Below, in pieces: positions 44,590-52,220 of a stretch of DNA of 64,000 nucleotides. Position 1 is the stretch's first letter; every line of letters begins with the position of its first letter. This DNA is from Martinezella lusitana (GTDB taxonomy: Bacteria; Pseudomonadota; Alphaproteobacteria; Rhizobiales; Rhizobiaceae): the NCBI RefSeq assembly GCF_010668395.1, contig NZ_WUEY01000005.1:310001-374000 (forward strand), written 5' to 3'. A program made the position numbers and the translations under genes. The notes beneath the pieces were generated by a model. The model did no database searches, had not been told where the DNA came from, and saw only the letters and a list, made by a program, of their open reading frames with translations.

Positions 44590-45789
44590 TTAATGCTTGC
44601 TCTCGCCGATGCCATCAGCGTAGCGCGCCAGGGACGACAAGGCCAGCACGACAAGCAGCAGCACCGGCAGCGCCGTCAGCACCGGCGAGAAGCCGACATG
44701 CTCGGCGGCAAAGCCAATTGCGGACGGCGCGACCAGCATGCCGGAATAGCCGAGCGTCGTGACGACCGAAATGCCGATACCGGGCTGCAGCCCGGGAATG
44801 TTGCCGGCGGCGGAAAAGGCGATCGGCACCATGTTGGAAATGCCGATGCCGCAGAGCGCGAAGCCGAGGATGGCGATCTCCGCATTCGGCGCCAAAGCTG
44901 CCGTCAGCATGCCGACGATGGCAAAGACCGTGCAGACGCGCAGCGTGCGCACGGCACCCAGCCAGTCGCGGACGAAATCGCCGGCAAAGCGCATCGTCGC
45001 CATGGTGGCCGAGAAGGCGGCGAAGCCGAAGCCGGAGAGCGCCACCGATGCACCCTTTTCCTGGCCGAGATAGAGCGCGCTCCAATCCAGCACCGCGCCT
45101 TCCGGCACCATGCAGAACAGCGCGACGATGCCGAGCAGCCAGGGCAGCGGGATCATCGGCAGCTTTGCCTTCGGCTTGGCTTCGTCGGGATGCGGCTGAT
45201 CGCCCAGAACCATCGGCCAGGCGACGACCAGAAAAAGAACGGCGAGAACGGTCGACGCCTCGGCATGGCCGAGAACGCCGCAGCGCGAGATCAGCAGCCC
45301 GCCGATCGCCGAGCCCAGCAGGCCGCCCAGGCTCCAGAAGGCATGGCAGGAAGACATGATCGCCCGGCGCATGGATTTTTCGACCGAAACGGCATTGGCG
45401 TTCATCGCCACGTCCATGGCGCCGATGAAGCCGCCGAAGAGGAACAATACAACGGCCGCGGTCCATACGTTCGGCGCCAGCGTGAGGGCGAGAATCATCG
45501 GCAGCAGCAGCACCGCAAAACAGCGCACCACGATGCGCGAGCCGCGCACGGCGATCTGCGCGCCGGCAAGCGGCATCATCACGAGCGACCCGACGCCGAA
45601 GACGAGGATCATCAGGCCGAGCTCGAATTTCGTGAGGTGCAGGCGCTCGGCGAACTCCGGAATTTTCGGCGCCCAGCAGCCGACCATGAAGCCGTTGAGC
45701 AAGAACAGCAGAGATACGGCCGCGCGCGGTTTTGTGAAAAATCCGCTCCTTCGCGCCTCAAGACCCTCCATTCTCGTCATCTCGTCCAT
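44590..45789 (-). CDS. MFS transporter
   Basis: A 399-residue protein with about 12 hydrophobic segments. The N-terminal part FLLNGFMVGCWAPKIPEFAERLHLTKFELGLMILVFGVGSL (over two helices) and MNANAVSVEKSMRRAIMSSCHAFWSLGGLLGSAIGG are typical of a sugar-transporter-like MFS subgroup found widely in rhizobia. The substrate is unknown. Upstream, 197 bp separate it from the divergent DMT transporter gene. Confidence 0.85.
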   Translation of the reverse strand: MDEMTRMEGLEARRSGFFTKPRAAVSLLFLLNGFMVGCWAPKIPEFAERLHLTKFELGLMILVFGVGSLVMMPLAGAQIAVRGSRIVVRCFAVLLLPMILALTLAPNVWTAAVVLFLFGGFIGAMDVAMNANAVSVEKSMRRAIMSSCHAFWSLGGLLGSAIGGLLISRCGVLGHAEASTVLAVLFLVVAWPMVLGDQPHPDEAKPKAKLPMIPLPWLLGIVALFCMVPEGAVLDWSALYLGQEKGASVALSGFGFAAFSATMATMRFAGDFVRDWLGAVRTLRVCTVFAIVGMLTAALAPNAEIAILGFALCGIGISNMVPIAFSAAGNIPGLQPGIGISVVTTLGYSGMLVAPSAIGFAAEHVGFSPVLTALPVLLLVVLALSSLARYADGIGESKH

Positions 45790-45986
45790 GAAAATTCCTC
45801 CAAATCAGCACCGCAGTCTATTTAAATCGATTGAAATCTCAACGATCGAAAAGAGCGGAAACAGTCACATTTCGTCTCTGTCTGTTAAAGCGGAGGCAAA
45901 GACGCCACAACCCCGAATAAATAATTCGTGACCGTACGGCATCGGCAAAAACCGCTATTGACGGCGAAAAAGTAGGCTCCTATCCG

Positions 45987-46916
45987 TTGAGACTTGAAAG
46001 ATTATTCGGCCGGCCCGCGTCGGGGCCATCCTCTGGTGCTCCCGTGAAAAATTCCATCAGCTATGGCATCCTGCTTACGGTGTTTGCCTACATGCTGTTC
46101 ACCGCCCACGATTCGGCGGTGAAGCTGCTCGTCGCCTCCATTTCCGTCTGGCAGGTCCTGTTCATACGAAGCTGCACCATCCTTGCCGGCTGCTTCGTCT
46201 TCGAAGGACCCTCGCTCGTCCACAAAGTGGCGCGCTCGCCGATCCTCAAGCCGATGATCGTGCGCAGCATCATCATCCTGATCGCGTGGATTTCCTATTA
46301 TTCGGCAGCCTCCTACCTGCAGCTCGCCGAAGTGACGACGCTCTACTACGCGGCGCCGATCGTCGGCACGATCCTTGCGACCATCGTACTGCGCGAAAAG
46401 GTCACCTTCGCCCGCTGGATGGCCGTCGGCGTCGGCTTCTGCGGCGTCGTGATCGCCTCCAATCCGGTGGGCCTGTCGATCTCCTGGCCGGTTTACCTGG
46501 CGCTGCAAGCCGCCGTCCTCTGGGCAAGCGGCATGGTGCTCCTGCGCAAGACCGCGCTGCACGAGAAGAGCCATATCCAGATGGCCGTCTCCAACATCAT
46601 GTTCATCGTCCTGACCGCCGGCATGGCGATTGCCCACTGGCAGACACCGACGCTCTTCCAGATCGTGCTGCTTGCCCTGACCGGCATCATCGCCGGCGCC
46701 GGCCAGCTCGCTCTCTTCGAAGGCATGCGCCAGGCCCCGGTCTCCGTATTGGCGCCGTTCGAATATACCTCGCTCGTCTGGGCCTTCCTGCTCGGCTACC
46801 TGATCTGGGGCGACATCCCCGGCGCCAACACCTTCATCGGCGCCATCCTGATCCTCAGCGCCGGGTTCATCATCATTATCAGCGAACGGATGAAGCGGCG
46901 CACCGCGGCGGCTTGA
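45987..46916 (+). CDS. DMT-family (EamA) transporter
   Basis: A 309-residue protein with ten hydrophobic segments arranged as two EamA repeats. It includes LAEVTTLYYAAPIVGTILATIVLREKV in the first repeat and QAPVSVLAPFEYTSLVWAFLLGYLIWGDIP in the second, both family hallmarks. EamA transporters export metabolites or amino acids. The start is uncertain: TTG 45987 gives 309 residues, while GTG 46044 (MKNSISYGIL) gives the more usual N-terminus close to helix 1. Confidence 0.85.
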   Translation: MRLERLFGRPASGPSSGAPVKNSISYGILLTVFAYMLFTAHDSAVKLLVASISVWQVLFIRSCTILAGCFVFEGPSLVHKVARSPILKPMIVRSIIILIAWISYYSAASYLQLAEVTTLYYAAPIVGTILATIVLREKVTFARWMAVGVGFCGVVIASNPVGLSISWPVYLALQAAVLWASGMVLLRKTALHEKSHIQMAVSNIMFIVLTAGMAIAHWQTPTLFQIVLLALTGIIAGAGQLALFEGMRQAPVSVLAPFEYTSLVWAFLLGYLIWGDIPGANTFIGAILILSAGFIIIISERMKRRTAAA

Positions 46917-47028
46917 GGCAGAGCGCTGGACGGTGATTGTCGGTCGCGTTACGTGCCGTCGTTATCGATTGGCCCTGCTCGCGGTTCGATAGCAATTTCC
47001 ATCCCGGTCGAACGGCAACTTCGCGCCA

Positions 47029-47472
47029 TCAACGGACATAAGGTGTTTGCTCAAGTTCAAGCACATTGCCTTCTGGATCGCGAGCGTAGGCGATCAGATA
47101 AACCGTCTCTGGCGTTCCGAAATCGGTAATCTGACCAATCTGGCACCCTCCAGCTTCGATGATGCTGGAAAGGGTGCTGTTGATATCCTCCACCTGAAAC
47201 GCCAGGTGTCCGTAACCGGGTTCATTTACCCTCGGATGGTTGCGATGATGAGTCACCGAATGCTCATGAATTTCCAGAAAGGGGTGTTCCAGCCCCGGAA
47301 ATCTAAGCCAGATTGACCGAATTTCCGAGTTTGGAAGTCCATTCCCTTTGGAAACAATTTCACCGGACAATGTTTTCGGTTCACGAAATATATGGCATTT
47401 CATGACACTCACATAGAATGCAGCGAGCGCGTCTGCATTACGGGCAACCAAGTTGATGTGAGCAAGTCTCAT
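47029..47472 (-). CDS. VOC-family (glyoxalase/dioxygenase fold) protein
   Basis: A 147-residue protein with the paired beta-alpha-beta-beta-beta modules of the VOC fold: MRLAHINLVARNADALAAFYV at the start, PFLEIHEHS in the middle, and YGHLAFQVEDINSTLSSIIEAGG and YARDPEGNVLELEQ in the second module. His5, Glu and His/Glu positions could bind a metal. Base composition is visibly less GC-rich than neighbours, suggesting transfer. The start is uncertain: ATG 47472, ATG 47484 or GTG 47502. Confidence 0.8.
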   Translation of the reverse strand: MRLAHINLVARNADALAAFYVSVMKCHIFREPKTLSGEIVSKGNGLPNSEIRSIWLRFPGLEHPFLEIHEHSVTHHRNHPRVNEPGYGHLAFQVEDINSTLSSIIEAGGCQIGQITDFGTPETVYLIAYARDPEGNVLELEQTPYVR

Positions 47473-47763
47473 AGTGTTCGGCATCCTCGTCTCTGAGGGC
47501 ACGGTAACAGATTTCTTCTACTACTTGGAACGAGTCCGCTTCGGGCCGAAAGCGCAAGTGTCGTTGGTTTGCGAACACAGCGAAGTACAGCGGCGGCGGC
47601 CGCTGCGGTCTTGTCTTCATGCCAAAATCACCGCCCCTTCCATTCTTTGAGAAAAATATTCGCAATTGCCCTTTTTTCTCGCAGTTTTCTACGCTTCCGC
47701 GATCCAATTTTTCTGCGATGTATGCGACATTGAATGAAACCGCTCCAGGAACGGAAGAAAACG

Positions 47764-48537
47764 ATGAACTGGTTGAAGACTGCCGCTGCTGCCGCGCTTG
47801 TACAGGCCGCGCTCCTCCTGCCCGCCCATGCCGGCGATAACCTCAAGGCGATCCAGGCCGCCGGCGTGCTGAAGGTCGGCACGGAAGGCACCTATGCGCC
47901 GTTCACCTATCATGACGAGAGCAACAAGCTCACCGGCTTCGACGTCGAGATCGCCGAGGCGATCGCCGCCAAGCTCGGCGTCAAGGCGCAGTTCCTGGAA
48001 GGCAAGTGGGACGGCCTGATCGCCGGTCTCGACGCCAACCGCTACGACACCGTCATCAACGAAGTCGGCATCACCGACGCCCGCAAGCAGAAATATGATT
48101 TCTCCGATCCCTACATCGCCTCCAAGGCCGTACTGATCGTCAAGGAAAACAACACCGACATCAAGGATTTCCCCGATCTCAAGGGCAAGAAATCCGCACA
48201 GTCGCTGACCAGCAACTTCGGCAAGCTCGCCGAGAAGTCTGGCGCCGAGCTCGTCGGCACCGATGGCTTCGACCAGTCGATCCAGCTCGTGCTGACCGGC
48301 CGCGCCGACGCCACCATCAACGACAGCCTCTCCTTCCTCGACTTCAAGAAGCACAAGCCCGATGCGCCGGTGAAGATCGTCGCCCAGGAAGCCAATGCCG
48401 ATTATTCCGCCGTCATCATCCGCAAGGGCGAGCCGGAACTGCTGGCCGCCGTCAACAAGGCGCTGGCCGATATCAAGGCCGACGGCACCTATGACAAGAT
48501 CTCCAAGAAATATTTCGGACAGGATGTTTCGAAGTAA
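47764..48537 (+). CDS. Amino-acid ABC transporter substrate-binding protein (cystine-type)
   Basis: A 257-residue periplasmic binding protein with a signal peptide (LKTAAAAALVQAALLLPAHA). The SBP family 3 pattern is KVGTEGTYAPFTYHDESNKLTGFDVEIAEAIA in two blocks, then FLEGKWDGLIAGLDANRYD. It most resembles cystine or polar amino-acid binders (TcyJ/FliY-like). GGAAG precedes ATG 47764. First gene of an importer operon; a hairpin separates it from the permease gene. Confidence 0.9.
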   Translation: MNWLKTAAAAALVQAALLLPAHAGDNLKAIQAAGVLKVGTEGTYAPFTYHDESNKLTGFDVEIAEAIAAKLGVKAQFLEGKWDGLIAGLDANRYDTVINEVGITDARKQKYDFSDPYIASKAVLIVKENNTDIKDFPDLKGKKSAQSLTSNFGKLAEKSGAELVGTDGFDQSIQLVLTGRADATINDSLSFLDFKKHKPDAPVKIVAQEANADYSAVIIRKGEPELLAAVNKALADIKADGTYDKISKKYFGQDVSK

Positions 48538-48572
48538 GAAGGCATAGGCAGAAACGTCAATTTGTGAAAAAG

Positions 48573-48600
48573 ATGCGTCCGGGGTCACTTCCGGACGCAT
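48573..48600 (+). terminator. Intra-operon hairpin between binding protein and permease
   Basis: ATGCGTCCGG and CCGGACGCAT form a perfect 10-bp stem with an 8-base loop, followed by TCTCTT. It probably acts as a partial terminator or RNA stabiliser that makes binding protein more abundant than permease, as usual in such operons. Confidence 0.6.
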
Positions 48601-48622
48601 TCTCTTATGGAAAGGCTTCTCC

Positions 48623-49303
48623 TTGGAGCATTGGTTGCAACTGATGTGGGAGTCACTGGGCACGCTGCTTTGGGCAGGGCTCGTCTTCACCATCCCGCTT
48701 ACCTTGATTACCTTCGTCCTCGGCCTGTTGCTCGGCCTGCTCACCGCCGTCACGCGCCTGTTCGGGCCGCGGCCGCTGGTGGCCGTTGCGCGCTTCTATG
48801 TCTGGGTGATCCGCGGCACGCCGCTGCTGGTGCAGCTCTTCGTCATCTTCTACGGCCTGCCGAGCCTCGGCATCTTGCTGGATGCCTTCCCGGCCGCCGT
48901 CATCGGCTTCACGCTCAGCGTCGGCGCCTATACCTCCGAGATCATCCGGGCCGTCATCTCCTCCGTGCCGAAGGGCCAGTGGGAAGCCGCCTATTCGATC
49001 GGCATGAACTGGCGCCAGGCCATGAGCCGCACCATCCTGCCGCAGGCGGCGCGCGTGGCCGTGCCGCCGCTGTCGAACACCTTCATCTCGCTCGTCAAGG
49101 ACACCTCGCTTGCCGCCGCCATCACCGTGCCGGAGCTGTTCCAGGCAGCGCAGCGCATCGTGGCGACGACCTACGAGCCGCTGATCCTCTATATCGAGGC
49201 CGCCATCATCTATCTCGTGCTCAGCACGTTCCTTTCAACGCTGCAGGGCTACCTCGAACGCCATTTCGCTCGCTCCGGCGGTACGCTGGAGGCACAGACA
49301 TGA
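48623..49303 (+). CDS. Amino-acid ABC transporter permease
   Basis: A 226-residue membrane protein with the HisM/TcyL-type signature: YVWVIRGTPLLVQLFVIFYGLP and the EAA loop EAAYSIGMNWRQAMSRTILPQAARVAVPPLSNTFISLVKDTSL in two parts. The start is TTG 48623 with GGAAAGG upstream. Its stop overlaps the ATP-binding gene start by 4 bp. Together with its neighbours it imports a polar amino acid, probably cystine. Confidence 0.92.
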   Translation: MEHWLQLMWESLGTLLWAGLVFTIPLTLITFVLGLLLGLLTAVTRLFGPRPLVAVARFYVWVIRGTPLLVQLFVIFYGLPSLGILLDAFPAAVIGFTLSVGAYTSEIIRAVISSVPKGQWEAAYSIGMNWRQAMSRTILPQAARVAVPPLSNTFISLVKDTSLAAAITVPELFQAAQRIVATTYEPLILYIEAAIIYLVLSTFLSTLQGYLERHFARSGGTLEAQT

Positions 49304-50061
49304 TCGAGCTGTCGCATATCGAAAAACGCTTCGGCGACAATGTCATCCTCAAGGATATCAGCCTCCTCATTCCGGAAGGCACGGTGACAGCGCTTGTGGG
49401 ACCTTCAGGCGGCGGCAAGAGCACGCTTTTGCGCTGCATCAACCTGCTGGAGATCCCGACCGCCGGAACGATCAGCATCGGCGGAGAGACGGCCACCTTC
49501 CTGCCGGGCAAGAAGCCGACCTGGCAGGACATCCAGAAGATCCGCCGCCAGACGGGCATGGTCTTCCAGAATTTCCAGCTCTTCCCGCATCAGACCGCCA
49601 TCGGCAACGTCATGGAAGGGCTGACGACCGTGCTGCGCTGGCCGCAAGACAAAGCCCGCGCCCGTGCCGTCGAACTGCTGACCAAGGTCGGCATGGCGCA
49701 CAAGATGGATGCCTGGCCCTCGACGCTGTCAGGCGGCCAGCAGCAGCGCGTCGCCATCGCCCGGGCGCTCGCGCCCTCGCCGCGCGTGCTGCTCTGCGAC
49801 GAACCGACCTCGGCGCTCGATCCGGAACTGGCGGCCGAAGTGGTCGATGTCCTCGGCAAGCTTGCCAACGAAGGCACGACCATGGTCATGGCGACGCACG
49901 ACCTGCGCCTTGCCTCGAAGATCGCCAACAATGTGGTGTTCCTCGAGGCCGGCAACATCGTCGAAACCGGCTCCTCGCGCAGCATCTTCGGCTCTCCGGC
50001 GCAGGAGCGGACAAGGCAGTTCATCTCGACGCTGAATGCCGGCCATAGCTACGACATATAA
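49300..50061 (+). CDS. Amino-acid ABC transporter ATP-binding protein
   Basis: A 253-residue ATPase: Walker A GPSGGGKST, Q-loop GMVFQNFQLFPHQT, signature LSGGQQQR, Walker B VLLCDEPTSALDPEL and switch His in ATHDLRLA. A 13-residue insertion (ETATFLPGKKPTW) precedes the Q-loop, as in cystine-type TcyN ATPases. ATG 49300 overlaps the permease stop. Last gene of the operon. Confidence 0.93.
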   Translation: MIELSHIEKRFGDNVILKDISLLIPEGTVTALVGPSGGGKSTLLRCINLLEIPTAGTISIGGETATFLPGKKPTWQDIQKIRRQTGMVFQNFQLFPHQTAIGNVMEGLTTVLRWPQDKARARAVELLTKVGMAHKMDAWPSTLSGGQQQRVAIARALAPSPRVLLCDEPTSALDPELAAEVVDVLGKLANEGTTMVMATHDLRLASKIANNVVFLEAGNIVETGSSRSIFGSPAQERTRQFISTLNAGHSYDI

Positions 50062-50110
50062 GAGGCCCTGCGCCTAAAGCGCAGACAAGCCCGTTTGCCC
50101 TGCCGGCGGA

Positions 50111-50136
50111 CCGCGCATTGACGATGCGCGGCTTTC
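50111..50136 (+). terminator. Terminator of the amino-acid importer operon
   Basis: CCGCGCAT and ATGCGCGG arms (50111-50118, 50124-50131) with a 5-base loop are followed by CTTTCCGTTT. The T run is weak. Confidence 0.55.
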
Positions 50137-50153
50137 CGTTTAGCTCTTATGCC

Positions 50154-50210
50154 ATGAACACGGCTTTGGTTCTCGCAGTGGTAGGAAGGCGCATGGGCAG
50201 GATGGTGTAA
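50154..50210 (+). CDS. Possible 18-residue leader peptide of the Bcr/CflA exporter
   Basis: ATG 50154 opens a short frame, MNTALVLAVVGRRMGRMV, ending at TAA 50208. It has no clear Shine-Dalgarno site and may be leaderless. Its last codons (RRMGR) form the 5' arm of the hairpin at 50189-50235. This overlap of a short ORF with a regulatory hairpin is the classic layout of ribosome-mediated attenuation. Translation is not shown by sequence alone. Confidence 0.45.
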   Translation: MNTALVLAVVGRRMGRMV

Positions 50211-50265
50211 CCATCCGGCGAAAGCACCCATGCGCGGTAAGCAGGCTCCTGACGGGGCCTTTTTT
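50189..50265 (+). promoter_or_regulatory. Attenuator-like RNA before the Bcr/CflA exporter
   Basis: Outer stem GCGCATGGG (50189-50197) with CCCATGCGC (50227-50235) encloses the hairpin GGATGG-TGTAA-CCATCC and a small GC-GAAA-GC loop. It is followed by a terminator AGGCTCC-TGAC-GGGGCCT (50243-50260) and a run of six Ts. All of it lies in the 5' leader of the exporter gene. It does not match any riboswitch class I can name. Confidence 0.6.
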
Positions 50266-50332
50266 ATTGCCCTCATTCCGGGCGGCACCCGTCAGATCTC
50301 CCTCGACTTCCCACCACACGACGGACAAGGCC

Positions 50333-51580
50333 ATGACGCGCACCGAAAGCCGCATCGAACGTTCAACCACGCAAGCAATCGAAGACCCGACGACCGGGAC
50401 AGCGGCCCGACAACCGCGGCTGGCGACCCTCATCCTGCTTTCTGCCGTTGCCGTGCTGCCGGTCAACATGATCCTGCCGTCGCTGCCGAAGATCGCCGCG
50501 GCATTTCACGCCGATTTCGCCCTTGTGAACCTGTCGGTCGCCGGCTTTTCCATCGTCACCGCGTTTCTGGAGGCGATCGGCGGCGCGATATCGGACCGGT
50601 TCGGCCGCAGGCCGGTCGTCCTGACGGCGCTCTCCATCTTCATCGTCGCATCGATCGGTTGCGTTCTCGCGCCCGATATCGGCACCTTCCTCGTCTTTCG
50701 CTCGATGCAGGCGTGCATCGGGCCGTGCTGCTCCGTCGCTCTCGTCGTCATCAAGGAGACATCGGGGGAACGCGAAGCCGCGAGCAAATTCGGCTATCTC
50801 GCCATGGGATGGGCGCTCGCGCCCATGGTCGGCCCGCTGTTCGGCGGGACGTTGGACGAGCTTTTCGGCTGGCGCGCAAGCTTTGTCGTGCTTGCGGTCC
50901 TCGGCATTGCCGCCTTGGCTCTGTCCATGCGCGAATTGAAGGGATCGAGAGCGCCGTCGTCTGGGACGGACAGGAACTACCTCGCCTCCTATCGGCTGCT
51001 TTTGTGTGCGCCGCGATTCTGGGCCTATGCCCTTTGCATGGCCTGCTCCATGGGAGTGCTCTACATTTTCCTCGGCGGAGCGCCGCTCACTGTCGGCGAT
51101 GCGCTCGGCGGCTCGAGCGCCAGGCTTGGCTTCTACATGGGCCTGGTTCCCGCCGGCTTCATCCTGGGCAGTTACATGGCCGGCCGCTACGGCGCGCGGA
51201 TCCCGCTCGGCAGGATACTGGTCGTCGCGCGGCTTCTGACCTGCATCGGGCTCGCCTTCGGCCTCGCCCTGTCGCTATCGGGCATGACGCAGATACTGGC
51301 ACTCTTCGGCCCCTGCATCTTCATCGGTCTCGGCAACGGCCTGACCATGCCGGCCGCCAACAGCGGCGCGATGTCGGTACGGTCGGATCTCGTCGGCACG
51401 GCCGCGGGACTCGCCGCTGCCCTGCGGATCGCAGGCGGCGCGCTCATCGGCTCCATCGCAGGGCTGTTCCTTGCACGGTCGGCAACGATCCACACGCTGT
51501 TCGTCCTGATGCTGGTATCGGCGATGCTCGCACTGCTGGCGGCGCTTTGGGCTGCCGTGATCGAGAGGCGGGCATGCTGA
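50333..51580 (+). CDS. Bcr/CflA-family MFS drug exporter
   Basis: A 415-residue 12-helix MFS protein. DHA1/Bcr features are LPVNMILPSLPKIAAAF in helix 1, FLEAIGGAISDRFGRRPVVL after helix 2, RSMQACIGPCCSVALVVIKE, and a motif-C-like GWALAPMVGPLFGGTLDELFGW. It should expel antibiotics such as bicyclomycin or chloramphenicol-like drugs. ATG 50333 (MTRTESR) lies 68 bp past the leader terminator; an upstream ATG at 50267 is possible but sits on the terminator tail. Confidence 0.88.
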   Translation: MTRTESRIERSTTQAIEDPTTGTAARQPRLATLILLSAVAVLPVNMILPSLPKIAAAFHADFALVNLSVAGFSIVTAFLEAIGGAISDRFGRRPVVLTALSIFIVASIGCVLAPDIGTFLVFRSMQACIGPCCSVALVVIKETSGEREAASKFGYLAMGWALAPMVGPLFGGTLDELFGWRASFVVLAVLGIAALALSMRELKGSRAPSSGTDRNYLASYRLLLCAPRFWAYALCMACSMGVLYIFLGGAPLTVGDALGGSSARLGFYMGLVPAGFILGSYMAGRYGARIPLGRILVVARLLTCIGLAFGLALSLSGMTQILALFGPCIFIGLGNGLTMPAANSGAMSVRSDLVGTAAGLAAALRIAGGALIGSIAGLFLARSATIHTLFVLMLVSAMLALLAALWAAVIERRAC

Positions 51581-51598
51581 GGGGAGGCTTTCGCGCAG

Positions 51599-52057
51599 CT
51601 ATTCGATACGCTTGCTCATGTGGACGAGAAAACCGTCCTTGAGCGGTTCTTCGCGATCGATCGCATAGCCATTCCTCAGATAAAGCTGCACATTCTCGGC
51701 AAAGCGCTTGTTCGTGTAGAGCCGAAGGTCTCTTACGCCGAGCGAGGCGCCGACCTGCTCGGCATGGGCAAGCAACCTCCTGCCGATGCCCTGGCCCTGA
51801 TGCCGAGGCGATACGGCAATATTCTCGATCAACAGGTGGTCCGCGCCCGGCACCATCTCGATCAGCGCCACAAGCTCGCCTTCGGCCTCCACGAGGTCAA
51901 TGCGATGCTTGCGCACGGCCTCGGCATAGTCCGCCATCATCGGCAGCGGTTCGCGACCGATAAGGGGCACCCATTTGCCGTAGGCCTCGCGCGTCAAGGC
52001 GCGAATGCCGTCGATATCGGCATTGGTCGCCGCGCGCAGGGAAACCGCTCCCGTCAC
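51599..52057 (-). CDS. GNAT-family N-acetyltransferase
   Basis: A 152-residue GNAT protein. The acetyl-CoA-binding motif is VSPRHQGQGIGRRLLAHAE near residue 85, followed by LRLYTNKRFAENVQLYLRNGY, the usual motif B. The substrate is unknown. GTG 52057 follows GGAGGTGGAG closely; a much longer in-frame extension (to 52183) lacks family similarity. It converges on the Bcr/CflA gene. Confidence 0.85.
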   Translation of the reverse strand: MTGAVSLRAATNADIDGIRALTREAYGKWVPLIGREPLPMMADYAEAVRKHRIDLVEAEGELVALIEMVPGADHLLIENIAVSPRHQGQGIGRRLLAHAEQVGASLGVRDLRLYTNKRFAENVQLYLRNGYAIDREEPLKDGFLVHMSKRIE

Positions 52058-52220
52058 TCCTCCACCTCCATGGATCCGGCCTTGGCCGCGGCCTGACGAA
52101 AAAAAGCGGAATATTTCCATCACGGCCACATGCGAAGGTTCGACCTCCGGCTGGCCCGCGATGGAAAGCTTCCGCATTTTCATTGGCGGCCAGCTTCGCC
52201 GGCCGCCTCTCGCATCTCAA

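Noticed and set aside
50118..50146. A sigma-70 promoter TTGACG-N17-TAGCTC for the leader transcript
   Set aside because: The -35 lies in the loop of the preceding terminator hairpin and the -10 is poor; too weak to annotate.
50154..50265. Known riboswitch, fluoride-type RNA or SRP RNA
   Set aside because: The conserved cores of these RNAs (e.g. the SRP GGAAGGAAGCAG-type loop) are missing; leader-peptide attenuation fits better.
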